Source of the DNA: DATAXP01 sp036272935
Lineage (GTDB): Bacteria > Planctomycetota > Planctomycetia > Pirellulales > PNKZ01
Reading direction: 5' to 3'
DNA length: 19,223 nt
Assembly: GCA_036272935.1 (NCBI GenBank)
Contig: DATAXP010000029.1
Coordinates: 1 to 19,223 of the forward strand
The position numbers and the translations under genes were made by a program. The notes beneath the pieces are model-generated. The model saw nothing but the letters and a program-made list of their open reading frames with translations. It ran no database searches and was not told where the DNA came from. Of the stretch, positions 7,196-14,886 are shown piece after piece (position 1 is the first letter of the stretch; every line of letters starts with the position of its first letter).

Positions 7196-7201
7196 CTGCG
7201 G
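7121..7201. repeat. Second copy of the CGCAGATGAA-type inverted repeat, covering start and signal peptide
   Basis: The left arm (7121-7150) is CCGCAGATGA followed by two more decamer-like units. The right arm (7172-7201) is its reverse complement, agreeing at 25 of 30 positions, with a 21-nt loop. On the minus strand the right arm holds CCGCAG-ATG, the start of the sulfatase at 7195, and codons 1-8. The left arm encodes residues 16-25 (ISAFICVHLR). In mRNA the two arms could pair and bury the start codon. Confidence 0.85.
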
Positions 7202-10200
7202 TCATTTCCGAAGTTCGAGTAACGCTTCCACCTGGCGTTGGGCGGGCTGCGTTTGCCAAACCAGAAGATACTTGGAAACGGGGTCGAAGTGAATTGCCGC
7301 GGCACCACCGGCGTCGATCCACGTGGTCGGCGCCACCTGCGATTGGATGCGCTCCACCAGCACTGCGGGAGTTTGCTCGTCGCTCACCAGCCCCCCGGCA
7401 GGATAGAACTCCAGTTCGTAGCGGTGGCGCAGCGCGCGGTGCGACGTGATCTGGATCGTGCGCGCGTCGACGGCGCGATAGCCCAATCCGAGCGGATCGA
7501 GCAGCGCGTCGAGTGCTTCGGCCAAGGTACGCCGATCGGCGACGAGCGTCGCCTCGGTTTGGGCCGTGCGACCGGCGGCGACCAAGGCCGTGCCATCCAA
7601 CGGCAGCCGCACATCGGCCGCCGTCTGCAAGTAGTCGAGGATGCGTGCCAAAGGAGTCGGCTCGTGAAAATTCGCCGTCACAACCGCGTCGAGCTTCGCT
7701 CGCGCCCGAAGAGTGCGCGTCGCCAGGTCGATGCGTGCCTCGCCGCCGGCCGTCTTGGGCTTCAGGCCGCGCGCCGCGCGCAGCTTTTCCAGCAGCGTGA
7801 ACACCTGCCCTTGCACGGGCCCGCTTTGCCGCACGACCACCGTCGTCCCTTCGAGCTTTGCATCCCCCGGGCCGCCAGCAGGCGTCCACGCACCGGGTTC
7901 TACGAACTGCGTGATCAGCGCAACGAGCCCGCCGCGTGGATCGTTCTGTGTTTCGCGCGCCAGCAAGTCGGCCACATCGTACCGCGCGGTTTCGATGGTT
8001 CGCTGCTGCCGACGCGGGCTGGTGACGAGCAGTTGATTGTCGTGTACCAGATAAACCAGGCCGCGCTGAGCCAGCGCTGTTTCAAGCGCTTCGCCGATCG
8101 ATGAGTTCGTCAGCTTCACCGACACGCGGTCGTCGGGATGCACTCCCGCTTCGAGCATCCCTTCCAAGTCGAGCGTCATCGGCACCGTGCTCATCTGCGA
8201 CATCAAGTCGACAAACTGCTCGAGTGGCACCTGGGCGAACTCGATCGCCGGTAGCTTCTCGGCCAGCCGAGGAGCAAGATCGACGCGCGGCGCTGGCTTC
8301 TCTGGCTCGACGGGCTTCACCGGCTCGGCCGGCTCGACGGGCGCCGCGGCTGCAAGTGGCGCAGGCCCGGCCGGCTTTGGCGTCACCGGCTCCGGCGCGT
8401 CGGGAACCCAGCCCAGGCGGCGCTTCGTCGCCGTGTCGATCGTTTCACCGCCGTGGATCGTCACCAACGCTTCGAGCACCTGCGGGTCGACGTCCTTGCT
8501 GATCCAGCGCACGGAACCATCGGCCATGCCGACCAGCAGTCCTTGCGGCTGGCCACTGCCGAAGCCGTCGGGGCCATCGATGTACGGGCGCGTGGTGAAC
8601 GCTCGCACGGTGGCTGCCCCGCCTGAGGCCCAGGGGCCAAGCTGGCCGCTGACTCCCGCGATGGCAATGGTGTTCGAGGCACCATCGGCAATCTGATCGA
8701 GCGTCGCACGGCGTTGGTAGCCGAACACGCCGGCGCGCGAATCACCGGCGTCGAGCGTCGCGGCGTCGGCACCCAGCCCCGCCACGCCCACGTAATGTGT
8801 CACAGAATATCCGGCCGGCGTTACACCTGGCCCGAGCGCGGGATTCACCAGGTACTCCAACGGCTGCCGCGTGATCGGTTGGTTCTCGGCATCGTTCCAG
8901 GGGCGGCCGAACTTGAGCTGCCGATGCCAGTCGAAGCGGCCGTAGTACGGCAGCAGCGTGGCGAACCAGCTCAGGCGCGTGTCGGCCGGTAGCAGCGCGG
9001 AGCCGGCGGCGCCTGCCGGGAACGATCGCTCTTGCAGGCGGTGTCCTTCAAGGGCGCGCATCAAGCGCTCGCCGTTCTGCTCGTCGCCGCGCCGAGCGGC
9101 CGCCAGCCGGGTGCGTTCCAGCGCCGGAACACTGGTGATCGCCGCCGAGGCCAGCGTCGCCAAGTCGCCGTCGACGTGCAACGACAGCGTCACGCGGTTG
9201 GCGTCGGCCGCGCACGATCGCGACCCGAGCGCCTTGGTTCCCGCGTCGAGCAATAGATCGATCTGGTCGGCGGTGGCGGTGGCCAGCGGGATGCTCAACA
9301 GGTTCTTCACCAGCGCGGCACGCTCAGCCTGCATCGATTGCTCGAGGCCGGCGAAGATTGCTTCGCTGGCGGCGAGCACCTGCTGGGCCTCCGATTCGGT
9401 TTCGCACTCCAGCAGCGCGCGGGTTTCGAGCCTCGCATCGAGTTTCACCGCCAGGCCCGCGGCCGACGGCAAATCGCGGACCACCAGCCAGTCGTTGCGG
9501 CGCACGCCCCACCACTCGTTGGGAATCACTATCTCGGCGGCGTCGGCACCGCGCACCACGCCGGCGTCGAAGGCGACGAGCAGCGCAGCGCCGGCATCCA
9601 GCGCATTGACCAGTCGGTCGAGTGCCGCGTGCGACCAGGGGGCCGTCACGCCGTTGGGACCGCCGAGTTGCTCCAACAGCGCCAGCGGGCCGGTGATGAT
9701 CGTGTGCCCATCGGGCACCACCAGCGGATGCACCCATGCGGGATCGCGCGATCGGTAGACCGGCATGCCTGCGGCGCGCTCGGGCAATTGCTCGAAGCTG
9801 GCGAGCCACTTCTTTTCGTCGTCGCGCGGACGGGCCAGCTCGATGATTACCAGTGAGGCGGCGTCGGCGATCGGGCGCCCTTGGCCGAGAGCGGTCGAGG
9901 CCCAGGTCAGGCGGCGCACCTGGTCCCCCTTCAGTTGCAGAGCGACGTACAGCGGCGCCACCGTCGGCGCCCACAACGGCGCGATGCGGTGCAACAGTGC
10001 TTGCGCTCCGGCATGCTGCTGCAATTGCTCCATGTTCGCGCTGGCTACGGCAATCGTCGCGGCAGGCAACCAGCGGCGATCGAAGTGCGCCGGTTCGAGC
10101 GGAACGGGCGGTTGTGCAACGACCGGCGGCTCGGCGACGGACGCCGGTGCGGGGGCCGCGGCGACCGGTACGCTCGCCGGTTCAACCGGCTGCGGCGTGC

Positions 10201-10576
10201 TACTGGCGAGCCACCACCACATCGCTGCGGCTGAGAGCGCACCGGCCATCGGAACCGCAACCCAGGGGAGCAGCGGGGGGGCTGGGGGTTGGGGGCTGGG
10301 GGCTGGGGGTTGGGGGCTGGGGGCTGGGGTTGTGGCGGGGGGAGTCGGGGGTTGGGAGTCGGGAATCGGGGCCGGTGGCAACTCCACGGCGCTTGCCGGC
10401 TCCGGAATCCCGACTCCTGATTCCTGACTACCTTCCACCAATGTCCCCGCCGCCGGTGCGGCGATCTGCACCATGCTGCCGCATTTGGGGCAGGCGAGAA
10501 TCTGGCCGATCGCCTCGGCACTGCGCACGCGTAGGCGCGTTTTGCAGGTCACGCAGGTGATCGAGAACGGTTCCAC
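7202..10576 (-). CDS. Zinc-ribbon / single-helix membrane protein with DUF1559-like and two STN-like domains, 1124 aa
   Basis: Domains in order: a zinc ribbon with C8-x2-C11 and C29-x2-C32; a Pro-rich linker (about 45-101) encoded by repeats; one membrane helix (about 102-124, ending MWWWL); an extracytoplasmic region (about 160-480) of unnamed type; a DUF1559-like C-terminal half (about 535-695, with LLPYY, QIADGASNTI and VGMADGSVRWIS); a Pro/Glu linker; and two modules like secretin N/STN domains (about 775-850 and 960-1040). DUF1559 proteins usually begin with a pilin-like methylation motif, which is absent here. Start is GTG 10576, preceded by GAGGA. It is the second gene of the operon, six bases before a sulfatase. 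The N-terminus should be cytoplasmic and the rest outside the membrane. Function unknown; a membrane sensor or scaffold is inference. Confidence 0.85.
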   Translation of the reverse strand: MEPFSITCVTCKTRLRVRSAEAIGQILACPKCGSMVQIAAPAAGTLVEGSQESGVGIPEPASAVELPPAPIPDSQPPTPPATTPAPSPQPPAPSPQPPAPPLLPWVAVPMAGALSAAAMWWWLASSTPQPVEPASVPVAAAPAPASVAEPPVVAQPPVPLEPAHFDRRWLPAATIAVASANMEQLQQHAGAQALLHRIAPLWAPTVAPLYVALQLKGDQVRRLTWASTALGQGRPIADAASLVIIELARPRDDEKKWLASFEQLPERAAGMPVYRSRDPAWVHPLVVPDGHTIITGPLALLEQLGGPNGVTAPWSHAALDRLVNALDAGAALLVAFDAGVVRGADAAEIVIPNEWWGVRRNDWLVVRDLPSAAGLAVKLDARLETRALLECETESEAQQVLAASEAIFAGLEQSMQAERAALVKNLLSIPLATATADQIDLLLDAGTKALGSRSCAADANRVTLSLHVDGDLATLASAAITSVPALERTRLAAARRGDEQNGERLMRALEGHRLQERSFPAGAAGSALLPADTRLSWFATLLPYYGRFDWHRQLKFGRPWNDAENQPITRQPLEYLVNPALGPGVTPAGYSVTHYVGVAGLGADAATLDAGDSRAGVFGYQRRATLDQIADGASNTIAIAGVSGQLGPWASGGAATVRAFTTRPYIDGPDGFGSGQPQGLLVGMADGSVRWISKDVDPQVLEALVTIHGGETIDTATKRRLGWVPDAPEPVTPKPAGPAPLAAAAPVEPAEPVKPVEPEKPAPRVDLAPRLAEKLPAIEFAQVPLEQFVDLMSQMSTVPMTLDLEGMLEAGVHPDDRVSVKLTNSSIGEALETALAQRGLVYLVHDNQLLVTSPRRQQRTIETARYDVADLLARETQNDPRGGLVALITQFVEPGAWTPAGGPGDAKLEGTTVVVRQSGPVQGQVFTLLEKLRAARGLKPKTAGGEARIDLATRTLRARAKLDAVVTANFHEPTPLARILDYLQTAADVRLPLDGTALVAAGRTAQTEATLVADRRTLAEALDALLDPLGLGYRAVDARTIQITSHRALRHRYELEFYPAGGLVSDEQTPAVLVERIQSQVAPTTWIDAGGAAAIHFDPVSKYLLVWQTQPAQRQVEALLELRK
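10277..10331 (+). repeat. Heptamer tandem repeat (GGGGGCT/GGGGGTT), about eight units, in coding sequence
   Basis: From 10277 the plus strand reads in seven-base units GGGGGCT or GGGGGTT, seven full units and one shortened unit. The run of G begins at 10275. The minus-strand gene reads it as C-rich and obtains a seven-residue repeat of the form PQPPAPS, because three heptamers equal seven codons. Gain or loss of one or two units would shift the frame. Every unit has a run of four or more G, so quadruplex formation on this strand is plausible. Confidence 0.85.
10341..10430. repeat. Inverted repeat of GGGAGTCGGGAATC-like units inside the linker coding region
   Basis: Positions 10341-10370 contain GGGAGTC/GGGAATC-like units. 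Positions 10403-10430 contain the opposite orientation (GGAATCCCGACTCCTGATTC and on). The arms are imperfect complements separated by about 32 nt. Read on the minus strand they encode SQESGVGIPEP and PAPIPDSQPP of the linker. The form is that of a dispersed intergenic repeat, yet here it is translated. Confidence 0.65.
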
Positions 10577-10608
10577 GCGCGAGCGGTCCTCAGAGCGAAT
10601 GAATTAAA

Positions 10609-10702
10609 CCGCAGAGGGCGCAGAGGACGCGGAGCGGAGAACAGAGAGATCGCAGCATCGAAAAGTCCTTCGCCGCCTCTGCTTGCTCTGCGCCCTCTGC
10701 GG
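10609..10702. repeat. Inverted repeat of CGCAGAGGG-type units between two operon genes
   Basis: The left arm (10609-10634) begins CCGCAGAGGGCGCAGAG; the right arm (10676-10702) ends with the exact reverse complement of those 17 bases. The outer 17 bp therefore pair perfectly and the inner part pairs imperfectly. The element nearly fills the 147-nt gap between the stop of the pseudokinase gene (10724) and the GTG at 10576. It could act as a processing site or attenuator between the first and second genes. Its unit resembles, but is distinct from, the CGCAGATGAA repeats at the sulfatase starts. Confidence 0.8.
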
Positions 10703-10723
10703 TGCAATGCCCCCGCCGCTCGC

Positions 10724-13700
10724 TTACTTCGCAAACTCCGGCGGGAGCTTGTCGCCGCGCTTGGTCACGGCGGCGCGCGTTGTCACGTAGATCGTCTCGG
10801 TGCCGGCGTCATCGGGCTTGATGACGTACACCAGTTTGCCATCGGGATTGGCCTTGGCAAAGATCGTCTTGAAGATTTCGACGGCCGGCTTGTCTTTTTC
10901 CTCAAGGCCGAACGATTGGTTCTTGGTGATCCCTTCCAATTGCAGGTCGGTGCCGAGAATGACGACCGGCACGCCGAGGTCGTCGGCCAGCAACTGCATC
11001 GAGACTTCCAGCGTGTTGCGCGGGAAGCTGAGGCTGGTTACTTTCTTGAGCTTGTCGGCGGCGGTCTGCGGTTGATTGGCGCCTGCGGCCGCCGCAGGGG
11101 CTCCGCCGGGCGCGGCCTGCACAAAAGCGCCGCTCGTGTTCAGGTTCTCGATCAGGCAAAGGTGCGCCCCCAGCGCCAGGTGCAGGGCGGCCGGCGGCGG
11201 GAGATAACTGCGCACGACAATCTGCTTGTCGGCGGTGCCGAAGCGCGTGTCGCGATCCCATGCCTTCACCTTGTCGTCCAGATCGACGAGCACGCTCTTG
11301 CTGAACGGCGTCAGGATCAAGTCGGCCCGGAACAATTTCACTGCCTTGGGAATCTGCGCGAAGCGATCGCGCACCGGCTCGGCCAGCGAAGTGTTCTCGA
11401 GGCTGGCTTCGTTGTTGAACACGCGCGCCTCGGCAAAGAATGCTTCGGGGGCGAAGTGCGCGCTGAGCAGCAGGGCCTTCGGCGGCTCGGGCGTGTTGCC
11501 GGCGGCATCGGGTCCGCCGGTCAGCAGCCAGTTCACTGCGGGGTGCAGCCTTGCCCCGCGACCGTCGAACGCCGCCTTGCCGGCCGTTTCGAAGAAGCGC
11601 GTCGGCATGACCATGGTGAATTGGCGATCGGCGTCGCTCGATTGCAGCAGTTTCTCCGGCTCGGGCGTGGCCCATAGCACCATCGATCCTTCGATCGCCT
11701 CCTTGACCTCTTCCACCGGCGCGACGACGACCACCCGTCCCTGCTCGGCCTGCGGCAAGTAATAAGCGGTCGTGTCGCGCTTGAAGTATTTCTCTTTGCC
11801 CCCTTCGACCGGTTCGGGATTACCCCAGGCCTGCAACAGGGCCGCCTCATCGGCCGGTTCGGCCAATCTTGCCACGACGGCGATGGTGCCCGATTCGCCG
11901 CCGCTTTCCGGCCAGGCGATGATCACCTGCTCGATCTTCTCCAGCGGCGCGCCGCAGAGGCCAGGAAGCGTGTGCTGCACCCAGTGGCCGACGGTGCCCA
12001 GTGGATGCTGACCGACGAGCTGCTCGATCGCCGGCGACTTTTCGGGAGCCAGCAGCCGCTTGCCTTCCGGGTGTTTGAGGATATCGGCCGGTCGCAGGGC
12101 CGCGACCCCTTGCATGCCCAGCGCCAGATATTTCAGGTCGAGCGGTTTGCCGCGCGTGGGCGACGCCCAAATGCCGTCGTCGAGCCCGGCGACCGGCTCG
12201 ACCTGGGCCTCGGCGGCGGCCTGCTCATCGGCGATTTGCTTCGCCTTGGCGACCGCTGCGGCACGTGCCGTTTCTTCAGCCGCCGGTTCGGTTGTCGGCT
12301 CCGGAGTGGCGAGCAGTGCGTTGATCTGCTCCTCGAAGTTCACGACACCGCCGAAGTGCAGACCGGCCAAAGTCCCTGCGGCCAACAGCACGATCGCCGC
12401 GACGATCCCCATGATGATGCGTTTGCGGCGCCGCTCCTGCCGCTTGCGTTCGGCATACGACATGGCCGAGGTGCTGACACCGGCCCCAGCGCCGACCTCG
12501 CCGAACGCGGGGGCTGCGAATTGCTGCTCGGCGACGCCGCCGAACACCGGTGCCGCCATCGCTACCGCACCCACGGGAACTGCCGTGGCTACGGCGACCG
12601 GCGCGCCGACCGGCACCGCCGCCATCACCGGTGCGGCCACCGCAGCGCCGGCGATCGGCACTCCGGCAGGCGCAGCGATCGGCACTGCCACCATGGGCGC
12701 ACTGGCGATGGGAACACCGGCGATTGGAGTAGCAGCAACTGGTGCAGCGACCACTGGCGCGGCAACCATCGGCGCCTGCTCGGCGAGGGCCTGCTCGGCG
12801 ACATCTTCGACCGCATGCGCCGGGGTGGCCGAAGCAGGGGCCGCGGGCGGAGCCGGCACGGCCGAGACGTTTTCGACCAGCCATGCCTCGTAGGCCCGGC
12901 TGGCACGCGACGGTGGTTTGGGCTGTGTCTGCGCCAGCTCGGGCGGGATATGCGGCAGCAGCGCTTCGACGACGCTCTCGGCCTTCTGATACCGCATGTC
13001 GGGGTCCTTGGCCATCATGTAGGCAACGAGCTTGGCCAGGCCGGCGGGAATCTGGGGGTTCACCTCATTGAGCGGTCGCGGCGTCTCCTTCAGGTGCTGT
13101 CGCAATTTCTGCTTGGTGCTGCCGCCGTTGCAAGGCGGCTCGTTGGCGAGCATGTGATACAGCGTGCAGCCCAGGCTGTAGATGTCGCTGCGTGCATCGG
13201 GTTCACGATCGCCGGCGATCAACTCGGGGGCGATGTAGTTGGCTTCGCTCGGCACCTTGCCGGCCGTTTCGCCGGTGCCCGAGCGCGCCTTGGTCAGCCA
13301 CGCTCGCGGCGGCGACATCGGATCGCGGTACAGCGGAAACAACAGCAGCTTGGCGTGGTTGTCGCCATCGAGCCAGATGTTCGCCGGTCGCATCTCGCCG
13401 TGTACGTGTCCCATGGCGTGCAGCCGCGCGAGTCCGAGCGCTGCCTGGCGCGCGATGCGGCACGCCTCGCCGGCGCTCAGCGCACCGGTGGTCGCCAACA
13501 GCCGCTCGACGCGCTTGCCTTTCAGGTCTTCGACGACGATGAACTTGAACGATCCTTCGTCGGCCAGATGGTAGCAGCGGAACAGGTGTGGATGGCCGAC
13601 GCTCGCGCGGTTGGCGATCGCCGCCTGGTAGGCCAGGTCGGCAAGCACCTGCTCGTCTTGCATCGCCGCGCCCGACAAGAAGAACAAGCACACGGGATGG

Positions 13701-13987
13701 CGCGTCGGCGTGTGGATGGCGCGGAAGATTCCCGCCAGCCGGCCGCTCTCGATGCGGTCGTAGATTTGATAGTCGCCGTAGAAGAACGGCCCGGAGCGTC
13801 CGCCCAGCAGAATCTTCGCCTGATACGTGCTGAGCTTTTGCTTGGTGATCAGGTACTTGGTGATCTTCTCCGGCGCGAGATTGCCGTCGGCCATCGCCAC
13901 CGTGTCGGACAGCTTTTGCAGCTCGGCGGGCTTCAACAGTCCGCTCTCGGCCAGCAGGTTCCAGAATTGGTCGAGCGTCGTGGGCAT
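10724..13987 (-). CDS. Membrane-anchored pseudokinase with STN-like C-terminal domain, 1087 aa
   Basis: Residues 1-70 resemble the N-terminal region of planctomycete Ser/Thr kinases (LLAESGLLKPAEL, KQKLSTYQAK). The kinase fold follows (about 72-370): IAPEL, DARSDIYSLGCTLYHML and the Asn of RPANIWL are clear. The catalytic features are gone: the glycine loop is degenerate, the VAIK Lys position reads CLFFLS (near F102), HRD is H196-G-E198, and DFG is L216-F-P218. An Ala/Pro/Val-rich linker (about 400-500) leads to one membrane helix (about 521-545, after RKRQERRRKR). The extracytoplasmic part ends in an STN-like module (LEVSMQLLADDLGVPVVI). ATG 13987 begins MPTTLDQFW, where family similarity starts. 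ATG 14143 would add 52 unrelated residues and lies at the upstream edge of the likely promoter. It is the first gene of the operon. I infer a scaffold or sensor, not an active kinase. Confidence 0.88.
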   Translation of the reverse strand: MPTTLDQFWNLLAESGLLKPAELQKLSDTVAMADGNLAPEKITKYLITKQKLSTYQAKILLGGRSGPFFYGDYQIYDRIESGRLAGIFRAIHTPTRHPVCLFFLSGAAMQDEQVLADLAYQAAIANRASVGHPHLFRCYHLADEGSFKFIVVEDLKGKRVERLLATTGALSAGEACRIARQAALGLARLHAMGHVHGEMRPANIWLDGDNHAKLLLFPLYRDPMSPPRAWLTKARSGTGETAGKVPSEANYIAPELIAGDREPDARSDIYSLGCTLYHMLANEPPCNGGSTKQKLRQHLKETPRPLNEVNPQIPAGLAKLVAYMMAKDPDMRYQKAESVVEALLPHIPPELAQTQPKPPSRASRAYEAWLVENVSAVPAPPAAPASATPAHAVEDVAEQALAEQAPMVAAPVVAAPVAATPIAGVPIASAPMVAVPIAAPAGVPIAGAAVAAPVMAAVPVGAPVAVATAVPVGAVAMAAPVFGGVAEQQFAAPAFGEVGAGAGVSTSAMSYAERKRQERRRKRIIMGIVAAIVLLAAGTLAGLHFGGVVNFEEQINALLATPEPTTEPAAEETARAAAVAKAKQIADEQAAAEAQVEPVAGLDDGIWASPTRGKPLDLKYLALGMQGVAALRPADILKHPEGKRLLAPEKSPAIEQLVGQHPLGTVGHWVQHTLPGLCGAPLEKIEQVIIAWPESGGESGTIAVVARLAEPADEAALLQAWGNPEPVEGGKEKYFKRDTTAYYLPQAEQGRVVVVAPVEEVKEAIEGSMVLWATPEPEKLLQSSDADRQFTMVMPTRFFETAGKAAFDGRGARLHPAVNWLLTGGPDAAGNTPEPPKALLLSAHFAPEAFFAEARVFNNEASLENTSLAEPVRDRFAQIPKAVKLFRADLILTPFSKSVLVDLDDKVKAWDRDTRFGTADKQIVVRSYLPPPAALHLALGAHLCLIENLNTSGAFVQAAPGGAPAAAAGANQPQTAADKLKKVTSLSFPRNTLEVSMQLLADDLGVPVVILGTDLQLEGITKNQSFGLEEKDKPAVEIFKTIFAKANPDGKLVYVIKPDDAGTETIYVTTRAAVTKRGDKLPPEFAK

Positions 13988-14114
13988 GCGTGGCGTCGGG
14001 AGATTGCGAGCGATGGAACCTGCCGCCTTGTTCCGGCACAGGCCATAGCGCCCCAAGATTATCGGCGGGAGAGCGGTTTCGCCCGTTCTGGTTGCCTCGA
14101 TTAGGCGTCCTAAC

Positions 14115-14143
14115 AGTTTACGTCGCCAAGTGAGCGAATTCAA
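14115..14143 (-). promoter_or_regulatory. Possible promoter of the pseudokinase-sulfatase operon
   Basis: On the minus strand, TTGAAT (14143-14138) and TAAACT (14120-14115) are separated by 17 bp, each matching the sigma70 consensus at four of six positions. The transcript would start near 14108, about 120 nt before ATG 13987. This fits the shorter start chosen for the pseudokinase. The match is moderate, and planctomycete promoters are poorly defined. Confidence 0.35.
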
Positions 14144-14190
14144 AGCGGCAACGGCAACGATATTGACGGCCGACCTCCGTTCCGCTTTTT

Positions 14191-14218
14191 TTGACGCCGC
14201 CTTAACACGTTGTTAACA
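14191..14218 (+). promoter_or_regulatory. Palindrome TTAACA-CGT-TGTTAA with a -35-like site, upstream of the FHA gene
   Basis: TTAACA (14202-14207) and TGTTAA (14211-14216) form a perfect inverted repeat around CGT. TTGACG at 14191-14196, just after a run of T, could be a -35 element, with a weak -10 (TTAACA, 14213-14218) 16 bp later. The site lies in the 282-bp gap between two divergent starts (13987 and 14270). A dimeric regulator binding here could control both groups; that is inference. Confidence 0.4.
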
Positions 14219-14269
14219 TGCGCTTTGGGTGGTTCCGTGGCCCGTAAACACTGCCAGCGGTGACGGACG

Positions 14270-14866
14270 ATGCCGATCAAGTTGCGGATCGTCGGTGGAA
14301 AGAATGGCGGCCAAGAGCTGGTCGTCACGGGTGCCAAGTACACCATCGGCCGCGCCGAGGGCTGCCAGCTTCGTCCGCGCAGCGACCTGGTGGCCGAGCG
14401 GCATTGCGAACTGCTAGTCGAGCCTGGTTCGGTGCGGCTGGTCGACCTGGGTAGCGCCGCCGGCTCGTTCGTCAATGGCCAACGGGTCGACGGCTCGCGC
14501 GAGTTGAAAGCAGGCGACAAGCTGAAGGTCGGTCCGCTGGAATTCGAAGTCGTGATCCAGATCAGCCTGGCAGGCACGAAGAAGCCGAAAGTGTCGAGCG
14601 TCGAAGAGGCGGCAGCACGCATCGCCGGTGGTGCGGCAAGCAAGGCTGACGACATCGATTCGTGGCTGGGCGACGAAGACCAGCAAGCCGCTCCCAGCCG
14701 CTATGCCGCCCGGTTGAGCGACGAGGACATTGCGGCGCTGGGGCAGCCAGGAGCGGACGGTTCAAAGTCGTCGCGTCCCGGCCAATCCAAGGGCGACGTA
14801 CCTGGCAGCAACGAGACGCGCGACGCCGCCCAGGACGTGCTCAAAAAATACTTCGGACGCCGCTAG
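14270..14866 (+). CDS. FHA-domain protein, 198 aa
   Basis: Residues 1-100 form a forkhead-associated domain, which binds phosphothreonine peptides. Visible features are the GR of YTIGRAEGCQL, the RHCEL strand corresponding to the usual SxxH motif (here AERH, so the conserved Ser is Ala), and GSFVNGQRV, the usual NGT-VNG segment with Gly-Ser in place of Gly-Thr. A charged, probably disordered tail (about 100-180) follows, then a short helix ending DVLKKYFGRR. It has no membrane helix and is probably cytoplasmic. ATG 14270 has a weak ribosome site. It is the first gene of a plus-strand group with two small proteins and an apparent Ser/Thr kinase, and it is divergent from a pseudokinase. A role in reading phosphorylation by that kinase is plausible but inferred. 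Confidence 0.9.
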   Translation: MPIKLRIVGGKNGGQELVVTGAKYTIGRAEGCQLRPRSDLVAERHCELLVEPGSVRLVDLGSAAGSFVNGQRVDGSRELKAGDKLKVGPLEFEVVIQISLAGTKKPKVSSVEEAAARIAGGAASKADDIDSWLGDEDQQAAPSRYAARLSDEDIAALGQPGADGSKSSRPGQSKGDVPGSNETRDAAQDVLKKYFGRR

Positions 14867-14886
14867 TTCATCTGTGGGAGATTCCG

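Noticed and set aside
5640..7201. CRISPR array suggested by repeated CGCAGATGAA units
   Set aside because: The units are adjacent decamers in inverted pairs, without unique spacers of regular length and without cas genes. They are intergenic-type inverted repeats.
11972..14104. Plus-strand frame of 710 codons opposite the pseudokinase
   Set aside because: Antisense shadow: low-complexity Arg/His/Gly-rich product without domains, while the minus strand encodes recognisable kinase-fold motifs.
13988..14143. Longer pseudokinase start at ATG 14143
   Set aside because: The 52 extra residues are basic and unlike the family. The better start, MPTTLDQFW, begins at 13987, and a possible promoter lies at 14115-14143.
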